This document shows, in pieces, positions 13,400 to 23,475 of a stretch of DNA of 64,000 nt. This stretch comes from Liolophura sinensis (lineage: Eukaryota > Mollusca > Polyplacophora > Chitonida > Chitonidae), in the NCBI RefSeq assembly GCF_032854445.1, contig NC_088304.1, positions 21,961,704-22,025,703 of the forward strand. Reading direction: 5' to 3'. Positions within the stretch are counted from its first letter, which is position 1. The number at the start of each line of letters is the position of its first letter. The notes under the pieces were generated by a model. The model was not told the origin of the DNA. It saw only the letters and a program-made list of their open reading frames with translations, and searched no databases. The position numbers were made by a program, and so were the translations under genes.

Positions 13400-13660
13400 T
13401 CATTTATTTAGTTATTTATGTGTTTAGAGTTTTACGCCATGCGCAAGTATATTTCACTAATAAGACGGCGGCAGGTATTTCGGTGGGAGTAAACCGGGCT
13501 CTGAGAAACCCCACGACCATGCTCAGGTTGCTGACAGACCTTCCCATGAACGACCACAGAGGAAGCCAGCATGAATGCTGAAATTACTCTCATGGCGATC
13601 ACATTGCTGAGTGCCTCCATGATCTCTGTGCTGCGCTAGCGCGCTCACTACTAGATGCCC
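13400..13660 (-). mobile_element. S1 SINE with tRNA-like head, reverse orientation
   Basis: Read on the minus strand it starts with a tRNA-like head (gcgcgctagcgcagcacaga), continues through the conserved body (accgaaatacctgccgccgt) and ends in gcgtaaaactctaaacacat and an A-rich tail. It lies in gene 1 intron 3. The head is better preserved than in most copies here. Confidence 0.75.
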
Positions 13661-13956
13661 CAGACATTTGTCTGAAAAATATTTTCGTATGCTCAGATAA
13701 ACACCTTGCGCACTAAAAACCATAGTGTTCTTACATTTCCGAGTTTCCATCCGTCATTTGGCTTTGTCTCGTTTCGTTTAACAAGGATCTGAAAGATGGG
13801 ACCGACGTCAGTGACTTCTTTCTTATTGATGTATGTGCTGTGGGTAAGAAAGATTGTAATATTAAGGCATCGCCAAACAATACAAAACTGTGTTAACTGT
13901 GTAACAGCGTTGAGAATATTATCAAATATATCAGCAATTTAGAATAATAGCGCCTT

Positions 13957-14140
13957 CATTTATTGACTTTTATTTCATTGGAGTTTTATGCCGTACTCAA
14001 GAATATTTCATTTATACGACGGCGGTCAGCATAATGGTTGAAGGAAACAGGGCAGAGAGCAGAGGAAAACCACGACCATCCACGGCAGTTCTTCCCACGC
14101 ACTAAAGGAGAGGAAGTAAGCATGGGCTGGTCAGACAAGA
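13957..14140 (-). mobile_element. S1 SINE fragment, reverse orientation
   Basis: On the minus strand it reads gtcgtggttttcctctgctc, then accattatgctgaccgccgt and gtacggcataaaactccaat, followed by the A-rich tail. It lies in gene 1 intron 3, close to exon 3. Confidence 0.75.
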
Positions 14141-14207
14141 AAGCTGTCAAATCCCCTCCATGAAACACGTGGGCAGAGGACTCCTTCGAAAAACTGAGTA
14201 TACTTAC

Positions 14208-14298
14208 GTACATGAACCATTCATAGCGACTGGTTGTCACTTCTGGTTACTGTGGCAATCACGTGCACACATGCTGATGCCCACAGCTCATAATGTTA
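14208..14298 (-). CDS. gene 1 exon 3: PLAT-like domain, second part (frame damaged)
   Basis: The 91-nt segment has an excellent acceptor (tgtatttcctcgtacAG) and donor (TAC|GTAAGT). Its length, one base plus 30 codons, matches the phases expected between exon 2 (ends phase 2) and exon 4 (starts phase 0). The end of that frame reads YEWFMY, which aligns with the SWKLQW end of gene 2 exon 3 and with the conserved tryptophan of PLAT domains. However, the same frame has a TGA and a TAA in the middle. The PLAT-like middle (SACVHVIATVTRSDNQS) lies in a neighbouring frame, so two opposite indels would be needed. Either gene 1 is a pseudogene or the assembly has compensating errors. Confidence 0.5.
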
Positions 14299-14558
14299 CT
14301 GTACGAGGAAATACAGATCCGCCCAAAGAATGTTGAAAACACTAATGTGATAATGTGACAATGATCCAAGTTCTTTCTTGTTCTTAGTTTGTCTTTTTAA
14401 GTACTTGCAATATAGGACTAAAGGTCTTAAGGTCTTAACTTTATGTCTTAAGTTACTTGATAATTACGAGCCCTACTTGGGAGAATCACTCTAAGTTTGT
14501 GCAGACTCCATGACTACGGCACCCACCACAACCCTCAGCCCAAAACAGGCACACTTAC

Positions 14559-14712
14559 TTTCCCTGTGAGAATATGGTAAGGTTGCCTTGCGCGTCTTCT
14601 CCATCAAACTGCAGTGCCACACTCTCTCTGCTGCACCCTGTTAGTGTGACATTGACTACGTCCTCGGTTCCGGCCTGTTCCACGTCACAGGTGTAAAATG
14701 TCAGGGTGTAGA
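14559..14712 (-). CDS. gene 1 exon 2: PLAT-like domain, amino-terminal part
   Basis: The exon is 154 nt. It starts after ttctctccacacAG with two bases that complete the exon 1 codon (Val), codes for 50 residues and leaves in phase 2 at GGAAA|GTAAGT. The translation opens YTLTFYTCDVEQAGTEDV, followed by VNVTLTG. This is the PLAT/LH2 signature: an aromatic start, a T-x-D turn, AGT, then an alternating strand ending in LxG. PLAT domains are calcium- or lipid-associated beta-sandwiches found in lipoxygenases, polycystin-1 and related receptors. Gene 2 has the equivalent exon in three tandem copies (57415, 60635, 63793). Confidence 0.8.
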
Positions 14713-14889
14713 CTGTGTGGAGAGAAGTATATCTGAATAGCATTCATCTGTTTTACTTGTGTATTCATTTATTTAAATATTATTTTCATCTATATATTCC
14801 TTTACCTCACTGCAGATACTCCCCGCTCCAAAGTAGCTTAGTTCCTGAATAGGTATAAATAACAGAGGTTTAAAGCTTAGGTAGGGCCT

Positions 14890-15765
14890 AGGCAAAACAA
14901 TGTTATAAACACCTCGCCAGGTACCAGGCAACCCTGTCGGATACCAGACGAACCTTTTGAGGTAAAACAAGAACTGCCTCGCCAGGTACGAGACGAACCT
15001 TGTGAGGTATGACAATAACTGTGTCGGTGCCTTCCGGTGTAGCAGACAACCACGTCAGCAGCTCATCATGTACCAGACAAACCTATTGGGGGTAAAAACC
15101 ATAACTGTTGCTGGTGCCTCCCCAGGTACCAGACAAACGTGTCAGCACCTCATGAGATACTAGACAAACCTCTTGGTGGTAAAAATCATAACTGTGACGG
15201 TGTCTCCTCAGATACCAGACAAACGTGTCAGCACCTCATCAGGTACCAGACAAACCTCTTGGGGGTAAAAAAATCACTGTGTTGGTGCCTCCCCAGGTAC
15301 CAGACAACTCTTGGGGGTAAAACCATAGCTGTGTCATTACCTCGTCAGGTACCAGGCAACCGTCCCAGCACCTCAGCAGGTACCAGACGAGCCCTTCAAG
15401 GTTAAAAAATAACTCTGTCTTGTACTCACCACGTACCAGACAACCGTATCTGGACCTTGTCAGTTACCAGGAAACCGTATCTGCACATCATCAGGTAGCA
15501 GACAACCGTGTCTGCACATCATTAGGTACCAGACAACAGTATCAGCATCTTGTCAGGTACCAGACAACCGTGTCTGCTCCTCGTCAGGTACCAGACAACT
15601 CTGTCAACAGGCAAACCTCTTGAAGTAAAACAATAACTGTGTCGACGCCTTCCCATTTACCACACAACCGTGCCAGCTCATCGCCAGGTATCACACAACT
15701 GTACCAGCACACAGGCAGGTTAGCAGACAAATCTCTTGAGGTAACACCATAACCGTGTCGGGAGT
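14890..15765. repeat. diverged minisatellite based on caggtaccagacaa
   Basis: More than a dozen imperfect units repeat caggtaccagacaaacctct, cttgggggtaaaaaccataa and ctgtgtcggtgcctcctcag with variable spacing. The array lies entirely in gene 1 intron 1. Short plus-strand frames through it are repeat artefacts. Confidence 0.85.
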
Positions 15766-16093
15766 GTGATTCGAACAAGTTGCCTTACTGATCTTTCTGA
15801 GCATTTGGTGACCAAAAACCAAATTTACATGTCTACCAGCGGCTACAATGTCAACTAATGAATGATTTGGTTCAACGCTAGATTGGCAATGTTACAGCCT
15901 AATCGTGGCCGAGATACACAAAAATATGAAATCTAAAATGAAAAACTACAATCCAACTAGTACAATTATTTAAATAAGTTCAACACAAAACAGATAAAAT
16001 GATCTTCAAGTTGATGAAATTAGAGGACTTCCGAATTAAAGGTATAATATCGCCTAAGCTCTTTTCAACCTGTAGCTTTTTGACAAAACTCAC

Positions 16094-16199
16094 CGGCGGT
16101 CTTGTTAGAACCCTTTAGAGTGTCGTCCGTTGTGGTGAACACTGCGGCGTAAAGCACACCAAGAAGACAAACATACGCACTAGCCGATGTGACCACCAT
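16094..16199 (-). CDS. gene 1 exon 1: start codon and signal peptide
   Basis: The minus strand has ATG at 16199-16197 followed by 35 open codons and a phase-1 donor (GCCG|GTGAGT). The translation begins MVVTSASAYVCLLGVLYAAV, with a hydrophobic core of signal-peptide type, then polar FTTTDDTLKGSNKTA containing an NKT sequon. The single trailing G joins the TC of exon 2 to give valine, so the reading frame runs straight into the PLAT-like domain. I chose this ATG because it is the only one ahead of the hydrophobic core. The promoter would lie just above 16200; I see no clear TATA box there. Confidence 0.78.
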
Positions 16200-17269
16200 G
16201 TTCTATAGCTTTAACAGTTACTATTTAGCTCAATCTCGGATCCCGACTTTCCTCATGTAAATGCGTCGTAATGAATGAAACAACCAAGGACGACCTACAA
16301 TTGTCAGTGCTGCGGAAGGTTGTTGCATTTTTAGTTGCAAAATAGTCAAGGCAGACAGGGAAGCGCGCAAGCAAATACAGAAAGGGAACATCAACACAGC
16401 CTTCTTTGCCATAAATAGAAATCGTTTATCGCCACAATTATACCGAGTTCTGTCAATCTGGATTCGAGACCTCATATTAAATCACCTAATCATAATTTTA
16501 ATATCCCTATTCAGAGGTGTTAAAAGCAGGAAGATTCATTTAATTATCATCGAAAATGATTTCAGTATTAAATTGCCAGTCGTTTGTTTTAATAGAAAGT
16601 TGTAGTCATGTGATCCAACACGGAAGAAGATTGCCCAATTATAAGGATAGAATTAACAGTATAATAACGGGCAATTATCCGTTTCGGGCATACCTTAACG
16701 CATTAGAACATGTATACCATGCGGCTAATTTGCCACGTGCATATTGACCTTCTTTGATCTCACAAGCCCTGTATACCTCTTCTTTAGTGGGTTTTTAAAT
16801 TTCCTCACAGCATCGTTTGGTTGATTGGAGAGACGAGTACCTCTACGCCAAGTGTGTTTTTGCACTGCCAAGACTGAGAAGACGATTACGGATCCTGTCA
16901 ATATCGACATGGGTTTTCATGTGGAAATGACGTCTTTACAATTATGTATAGCAAAGCATAAATGTACGGTAATGAATGTCGCTATCTTATTGCTAATTGT
17001 AATATAAATATTATAAACAAATGACACTAAATCGACTGATGACCGCTGCACGTGCTGTTGTATTCTGCGACCACGCAAAGTACATCATCTGGGCACTTGG
17101 CGGTATGTATAAAAACACGACTTGACGATTAAGTCAGAATACTACAAACCTTCCTCTCTTAGGTTATGAACTGAAACCAATTTATATAAGTAGTGTTACT
17201 CTTTATCCGTAGATCCAGAGTCATTTATGGGTCGAGTCACACCTAACACCTTAAAAAGAGGGAGTTGTA
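16200..17269. other. intergenic sequence, nothing recognised
   Basis: This stretch lies upstream of gene 1. It holds only short frames with no family resemblance and no repeat that I can identify. A promoter for gene 1 should be near 16200-16400. Confidence 0.4.
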
Positions 17270-17515
17270 AATTCCTCGCTTGGCGTTCAGCATGAAGGGG
17301 ATAGTGAAACGACTGGTTGACCTGTATCAGTATAATGCCTCGGGCGGGGCGGATTATTTGCCTTCGGTAAGGCGTCTCAGTGAAGCAGAACTAGATAAAA
17401 TCCGTTCCTGCTACAAGGAGGCACATTACATACACTCTCACGATTCCTTCGTCGTCATATGACTGAAAAATTGTTAAGTACGACGTTAAACCCAAAGCAC
17501 TGACTCACTTTCTAC
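17270..17515 (+). mobile_element. second SINE-like family (S2), long copy
   Basis: It begins near cttggcgttcagcatgaagg, has the internal segments gactggttgacctgtatcag and cagtataatgcctcgggcgg, and ends with cgtcatatgactgaaaaatt and gtacgacgttaaacccaaag. The same tail occurs at 19590-19660 and 45540-45605. This type of cgacgttaaac tail is common in mollusc repeats. A 60-codon frame inside is incidental. Confidence 0.75.
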
Positions 17516-17877
17516 AGGCTAGGAAAAAACGCCTTTTGCATTATTTAAGCTCACGTGTTATATGACCTAAAAGAAATCCCACACTGTGTAAACTACTTAA
17601 ATCCAGTGTAACAGTGTTAAGTGAAATACATGCACTGTTCAGTTTAGGCAGTTAAGAACGTAGTCACTGTAGTATGGAAAAATCTTCACCTCTTGATCTT
17701 TCCCGCACTGTGCGAAGAAACACTTCGCTCATTCACCTTGTAAGGTGTTGAAGTCTGACTTTCTAAGTTCATATCGGTGTCAGTTTTGAAGTTATCAGAT
17801 GTTGCAGATTCTTTCCCTATGAAAGACATTAACACGACAGATATTCCTAAGTAACTGTACCTCCTATCCTGTCCACT

Positions 17878-18137
17878 TCGGGAGGTGTTGCCAGGCGCCC
17901 GTGTACTTCGTTGACTAGTATCACTTCGGGAGGTGTTGCCAGGCGCCAGTGTACTTCGTTGCCTGGTATCACTTCGGGAGGTGTTGCCAGGCGCCAGTGT
18001 ACTTCGTTGCCTAGTATCACTTCGGGAGGTGTTGCCAGGCGCCAGTGTACTTCGTTGCCTGGTATCACTTCGGGAGGTGTTGCCAGGCGCCAGTGTACTT
18101 CGTTGCCTGGTATCACTTCTGGAGATGTTGCCAGGCG
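17878..18137. repeat. 48-bp GC-rich tandem repeat, about 5.4 copies
   Basis: The near-identical 48-bp units read cacttcgggaggtgttgcca, then ggcgccagtgtacttcgttg, then cctggtat. Because 48 is divisible by three, several frames on both strands stay open across the array; for example a 16-residue periodic peptide with IPGNEVHWRLATPPE on the minus strand. Copies differ at very few positions, so amplification was recent. I found no splice sites or flanking coding sequence linking it to a gene. Confidence 0.9.
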
Positions 18138-18283
18138 CCAGTTATATGCTGTCAGGTTTTCTCCACGTGGTTACAATGTGTGGGCTCTAACTCGAGGTAT
18201 TCTGGTGTCTGAACAGAGTACTGCTGGATTTTATGACTTACTGGTTAAGCGATATATCTGTGGTTGAATGTGAAGCTGTTGTG

Positions 18284-18534
18284 CTAAAAAACTAATTTGT
18301 TAATTTGAACAGAAAGTCTGTTGTCTGAGTGATGTTAGAATGAATTCTATTATTTTAACACAATATTCTGCCATATTCAACATATAGTATCCTGTTAGTC
18401 TGATAGAAGCTTTATGTTGAATAATTAGAATGTATGTGTTATATTTAACAGAATACCGTACTGCAATAGCAGAATACATTTTAGCATCACTAAGACAACA
18501 GACTTTCCGTTAAAATTCACTGATTAATTTTTTA
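18284..18534. mobile_element. MITE with long imperfect terminal inverted repeats
   Basis: About 250 bp with inverted ends: the left arm contains cagaaagtctgttgtctgag and tgatgttagaatg, and the reverse complement of the right arm reads ggaaagtctgttgtcttagt and gatgctaaaatg. The interior is AT-rich and also partly palindromic (gttaaatataacacat-like). There is no coding capacity. A related but more diverged copy lies at 26125-26372. Confidence 0.8.
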
Positions 18535-18873
18535 TGTGTGGGTAACTCAGAAGTATTGGAGGCAAATACTTTTCCAAATCTGGTCGTTAATAGGCCTATG
18601 TGTAGGCTGTACGAATTCCTGTCAGAATTGGCCAGTTATATCGTTCTATTTCTACATTCGCTTGGGATTAATATGAAGTGACTACGGCGATTCCACAATT
18701 AGTCAGCTCGGAGGCTCGGAATATTCTATTGATATACTTGATTACAGTGGGACTGTCGACAGTTTTCCCAATTTTATCAAACTTAATAATTATTTAACTG
18801 TTAGTAATTTCAGAAACTAATCTAAAATGTCCGGGGTTTCTACTCCTGTAGCAAATGATGCCTTGTTTATTTC

Positions 18874-19083
18874 TCAGACTGATTCTTCAGGATTACGTGT
18901 CTGACGTTGTTTGTTTTCAGGTTTTCCGTTCTGGTAAAGAGACTTCAGTGTACAGACTTCTGACATAGCATTGTCAACAGTTTCAAGTTTAGCAGCCTGC
19001 TGTTCATCTATTTCGAGCGATCTGAAAATTGTCAATAGTTTCTTCAGTGTCAAATCAGTTTCACGTAGAAATCTTTGGTGCAC
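18874..19083 (-). pseudogene. retroelement gag-like fragment
   Basis: A 69-residue minus-strand frame contains FLRETDLTLKKLLTIFRSLE followed by IDEQQAAKLET. This matches the pattern of the carboxy-terminal gag region of Ty3/gypsy elements (L-x-x-x-D-L-T-L-x-K-x-L-x-I-x-R-x-x-E), where a Cys knuckle normally follows. Here the frame stops soon after, and no flanking polymerase or LTR is visible. Similarity is by pattern only. Confidence 0.45.
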
Positions 19084-19439
19084 AAAAACAGGCTGTGACA
19101 GGCTAAGTATTAAGATTCAATGCTCAGCAAAACCACATGGTTTTCTGCTGTTACGCCGTAGTAGACTGCATGTGTTTTATACCTACAGGTTAGTGTTTTG
19201 CGATCAGACATACCTCAGCACATTCTCAAGTGAGGAGGCCAACATAAGTTCTGCCCCATGCCCCCTGCCCCCTCCCACCACCCATTCTGTTCAACCAATT
19301 ATTACATGTATAAAAGAAGAGGCAGAACAGCGAATGTTCAACGTTTGCCTACACTATTTTGAATCGGGTGTTATAGCATTTCTTTTAATTTGTGAAAAAT
19401 CCACGCATTAATTTTTATGTCATTGTCATCTTATTGTCA

Positions 19440-19660
19440 ATAGGACTGGTTGACCCGGTGTCAGCATAATATAACTGGGTGATTTGTCATGCCTGGTGTC
19501 TCCTGCATGATACTTCAATGGCGACAGTATTTTGGCGGCATCAACTCCCTGCCACAAGAAGAACCAGTGTACGTGGAAAGGCCTAATGACTCGTCATCGT
19601 CATATGAATGAAAACTTGTTAGGTGAAACATAAAAACCAAAAGCACACATCTATGTACTA
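19440..19660 (+). mobile_element. S2 SINE-like copy
   Basis: It shares with the copy at 45390 the run gttgacccggtgtcagcata, gtcatgcctggtgtctcctg, catgatacttcaatggcgac and the tail tcgtcatatgaatgaaaact with ggtgaaacataaaaaccaaa. It is more diverged at the tail than the other copies. Confidence 0.7.
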
Positions 19661-21579
19661 TGGACTGACAAACAGAGGATAAGAAAAAAAATCGTCTCAT
19701 GCGCCTGGTCAAGTATATTACCTGAAGGAACAACCTGCGAACGACTATAAACGGAAAAAAATAAATGTGATACCGTTTACGTTATGGTCATCTTTCTATC
19801 ACGGTCATTTCTTTTTATCTATTCAACGGTTCTATCCTGTCTTAGAATCCACCAGAATCACCCGTAATGGAATATGACTTTGAACCGTATAATAATTCAA
19901 TGGAATCACGGCAAATCAAAAGCTATCAGAACAGGAGTACAGGCAATTAAGCCAAGTTTATTAACCATTTTGTAAATGCAATAGCGTAACACACAGTCAG
20001 GTTTAAATGCACACAGTATACAAAGAACAATATAATTACAATCAATTTCCGATTTTAGCAGCTTTTGTATCTTAACATTTAAACAATTGTACTATAAAAC
20101 AAAAAAGACACTGTTATTGTTAAACGTTGCGATGCGTGGTTTGTTTAGCAAAGTATATGAGCGCATAGCCTTCGCTCGCCATCTCACCTTCTCTAGCGAC
20201 CAGAACATGTAGCCTATGCCCCAGAAACGAGCATGCGACCATAAATTTTGCAAAAATAAGTGCCTAAAAGCTCTTTCGTATCTTTCGTAGTCACCAGGTA
20301 ACAACGGTGCTGATGTGCCATTAGTGTTTCCTCTTCGGTTCAGAAAAACTTCGAATTTTGATGAGGTCATGAGTGGGTGATGGCGAGAGGACACTATCGC
20401 CTCCCATAGGAAAACCCCTCTTAACACGTGTCAAGTTGATGTACATACTGCTATGACATTTACGTGTACATTGTTCATCATGAATAGTTATAACTCACAC
20501 AAAATTGTCCTCGAGGGAATGCTGTATGCTGTTTGACATGGATTAACAATGCTACCCAATTAAGTGGATTATTCACTTTTTTTCCTGAGTGGCAAAAGAG
20601 TATACTTGATCTCTCTGTATAACAGCACATGTGCAATGAAAAAAGGGAAAGTTGGCACGGAAACTAGAAAGCCAGAAGCTTTTGTTTGCTTAAATGCGAT
20701 TGAGTCTAAATGCAATTTTCCTTTTGTTTAACTCTATAAGGATGCTGTCTGCAGGTAGCTGAACCAGCCAAGGAAGATGCCGGCGCACACCGCTGAACGG
20801 AATCTTTGGTTTAAAAACGAAGATGAACAGTGATGAAGATGATCAGTGAGTACCTGGATTGAACGCCACATTACAAGGATCCAGTTATGTTCACGGCAAA
20901 CGGTGCATTATCTTTATCAATATCAAGCCAGGTGCAATGTATAACGTTAGATCGCTATGCTAGAGCTGTATCATTCAATTTACAACCTAGATCTTACGGC
21001 TATACGCAAAAGTTTTGCTACCGGAATTTAATTGACTGTCAATCAGGTACATGTACCCGCTCAAATTTGCAGTGAGATTTCAGACGTGTGATCCAAGTGG
21101 ACTGTGCATGTAGTCAAAGGACATGAACACATGTCAAACTAACACAAGTAGGCCATCAAATGCTGAAAGAATTATTCTGACTTCGTGTCTAAGGCAGCAA
21201 ACCAGAAGCAACAGTTCTTTCCACTTTTTTAGATATAGAACCACGGCTTTTTTTACTTGTAAAAGGAGTGGCAAATGCTTGTGTTATCAGATTTTATACT
21301 AGACTTTGGATGTGCATGACAACAACGAAAATGAAGATGATAGTGGAGATTCATGAATGTTATTGATGAACACAGGTTGCACGGGTGGTATATAAATAAT
21401 TTATTACATACAAATGGTAAAGTGAGCAAAGTTAGCATACCCCTTGAGATCTGATCTTCTCGTCATATTTGTTATTATACAACGATAATTCGAAGGCACT
21501 CTGAGACTGCACACACCCCATCCCCCTCCTGAAAAAAATAAACGTTTGGCAAATGTACGGCTGTAAGACGTACAGCATA
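19661..21579. other. intergenic sequence, no supported feature
   Basis: Read on both strands. It contains only short frames without family resemblance; the longest is 111 codons on the minus strand at 20092-20427 and shows no motif, no splice sites and no repeat relationship. Confidence 0.4.
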
Positions 21580-21790
21580 CAGAGAAAAACGAGAGCAGCG
21601 ACCACAGCGTGTCAGCTGGCAAATGGTTACACGTAACCGGTGAAATACCACCTCTTGTCATTTTACCTCGGTTAGAGTTTCATTCCAACTGTTCATATAA
21701 ACTCAAAAACAGTAGCAAATTGCACGCTCTCAAGCACCATGGATTAAGACGAATTAGGTAAACAAAATGTAGTGATTGTTCAAAGTTCTA
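21580..21790 (+). repeat. dispersed repeat D, copy 1
   Basis: It contains gagcagcgaccacagcgtg, gtcagctggcaaatggttac, ggtgaaataccacctcttgt, actgttcatataaactcaaa and aacagtagcaaattgcac. The same order of blocks recurs at 26995 in this orientation and at 51260, 58461 and 61668 in the opposite orientation. It is non-coding and probably a non-autonomous mobile element. Confidence 0.65.
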
Positions 21791-22499
21791 TGATGTCACC
21801 TCCCACTTTACCTCCCAAATGGAAGTCATAATAAGAAAATACGTAAAAATTGTCTGACGTGTGTAGCTATGCCCTGTGTGGACCGAAAGCATTTGTGTCT
21901 GGTTGGCATCGGCTAAACAAATCGTGAAATACTGTGTTGGTAGAATTTCGTCAGGAAAATAACACCAACAAGCTGCCTGAACAAAAGAGAAGGCTGTTGA
22001 AAGAATGGGCCAGCATTTGGCCGCAGCCATCGCGAATGCGGCATGTAGGAGAATACACAGTCATCAGCATTCTTTAAAAAACAATTTATCCGTTATAACT
22101 CAAGTATGAGTGAAAGTTAACTGTCTTTAATTTACTAATTCATTTCCAGTAATTACTATTTCTGATTATTATTTACTATTTCATATTGCAACATTTTTCA
22201 TTTAAGGAGAATGTTTGATCTGTTGGGTTATCATTTTGAAGCTTTTCAAGAAGAATAGATACCAGATAAGTGCAGAACTCTGACACTAATCCAAGAAAAA
22301 TAAACAGAACGCCCAATAGCTCTGCCTTTAGGTAGAGTTGTACAGCAGAGCTAATCCTTTGACTAGTATCCTTGTAAGTCCTTGGATTTCACAATAAGCG
22401 AAATACAATGAAGTACATGGGATGAAATGAAGCAGGGAGATGTCATAATGCAAACGGTATAGGTGACATGAAAAAACACACAAAAAAAACACAGTGTGG

Positions 22500-22695
22500 T
22501 CAAATGGTTGTTATTGTAGGACTATACATAACTGTCCTCCCTTGCGGTAGGTCTTGCCAAGTTGAGATCGGATTCAACACGCGAGTTTCCTCTTCTGGTA
22601 CGTCCAAAGTCTCGTCCTCTTCCCCATCGAATTCCTCTTCGTCTCCACTGTCATCGTCAGACTGTGTCCCATTCAGCCTGGGTGAGTCATATGGG
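22500..22695 (-). CDS. gene 2 exon 7: acidic cytoplasmic tail and stop codon
   Basis: The terminal exon of gene 2 starts after ttgatatttctttccAG. It runs 64 codons to a TGA at 22502-22500. The first base completes the phase-2 codon of exon 6 (Ala). The translation begins PYDSPRLNGTQ, then has a strongly acidic run (SDDDSGDEEEFDGEEDE), a Pro/Glu segment, and ends MYSPTITTI. The TTI terminus fits a class I PDZ ligand (S/T-x-hydrophobic), and the two YxSP sites could be phosphorylated; both are inferences. The tail resembles that of gene 1 in acidity and tyrosines but not in detailed sequence. Confidence 0.8.
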
Positions 22696-22862
22696 CTGGA
22701 AAGAAATATCAAATTTTGATCAGATAAAAAAAAAATGTTTTCAAAAATTTTTAAATTGCAGCCAGACTCCACATGAACAACTAAATTCACTTTATTGTCG
22801 TGAAGTTAAACAGTTATAGTTTGTGGTTTGTAAAGAAAAAGCATTGCTTCCCTCTAACTTAC

Positions 22863-23003
22863 GCTACTCTTATGTGGTTTGGGGTCCGATTCCCCATGTG
22901 TGTCTGTACTTCCGGTATGTTTGATATCGCCTCAAGAGGATGGCGTTCTTCGTCTTCTTGGCTGTTACGGAAACCTTGTGCAGTCCTAGGTGGAACAGGG
23001 GAA
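22863..23003 (-). CDS. gene 2 exon 6: membrane-proximal cytoplasmic tail
   Basis: The exon is 141 nt, bounded by gatgtttactccacAG and AGTAGC|GTAAGT. It has one leading base, 46 codons and two trailing bases, so it fits exactly between exon 5 (ends phase 2) and exon 7 (one leading base). Of the three frames only this one is open throughout. The translation begins SPVPPRTAQGFRNSQEDEER and continues HPLEAISNIPEVQTHMGN; it is polar and proline-containing, without a known domain. Gene 1 has no equivalent exon; its tail is one exon. The intron to exon 7 is only 167 bp. Confidence 0.78.
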
Positions 23004-23104
23004 CTGTGGAGTAAACATCAGAGTCTGCCCAGATCAAGATTCGATGCTGCGACTTTACCTGAATAAGTCAGTGGAAGATCATAACAGTTAATATACTTAT
23101 GCAT

Positions 23105-23205
23105 TTATGGGGGATGGTTTTTTGGGCCCGGTTTCCTCCCACCATAATGCTGACCGTGAAATATTATGCGTAAAACACCAATCAAACAAATAAATAAATA
23201 AATTT
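23105..23205 (+). mobile_element. S1 SINE, 3' fragment
   Basis: It contains gcccggtttcctcccaccat, aatgctgaccgtgaaatatt and gcgtaaaacaccaatcaaac, followed by an aaataaataaataaa tail. The segment between gaccg and gtgaaat has a short deletion relative to other copies. It lies in gene 2 intron 5. Confidence 0.85.
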
Positions 23206-23384
23206 ATGGGTCGAGGAAACCACAATGGGTGTCCGGGAAAAACCACCAAACTTTGACAAGTTACTGACAAACTTTCTAATGCGTGACAAGACTTCTTCAA
23301 TAAACAGTCATACCAGCGAAATCGACCGCTAATTGTCCCCAAGGCCCCACAAGAGGTGATAGCAGAGAAAAGCACAATTTTTTT

Positions 23385-23475
23385 TTTGTCCAAGACCGGA
23401 ATTGAACACGAACTCTTGTGTTCTTGCGTCTGAAAGACAAGCGCCTTTAACTACTTGGTATCAGCGCGCTCCCTT
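23385..23475 (-). repeat. tRNA-like sequence, probably an eroded SINE head
   Basis: On the minus strand it reads gcgcgctgataccaagtagt and ttaaaggcgcttgtctttca, followed by a B box-like gtgttcaattccggtcttgg. It is a pol III-type promoter arrangement, but the clover-leaf arms are not preserved, so I do not call a functional tRNA. Confidence 0.45.

Noticed and set aside
14915-15765. Coding frames in the caggtaccagacaa repeat
   Set aside because: Frames are short, shift between units and lie within gene 1 intron 1.
17847-18267. Overlapping frames on both strands across the 48-bp repeat
   Set aside because: All frames stay open because 48 is a multiple of three; none is favoured, so I list only the repeat.
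20092-20427. 111-codon minus-strand frame
   Set aside because: No recognisable motif, no splice sites, and codon use not distinct from surrounding DNA.
23385-23475. A tRNA gene
   Set aside because: A and B box-like parts are present but acceptor and anticodon stems do not pair; more likely an eroded SINE head.
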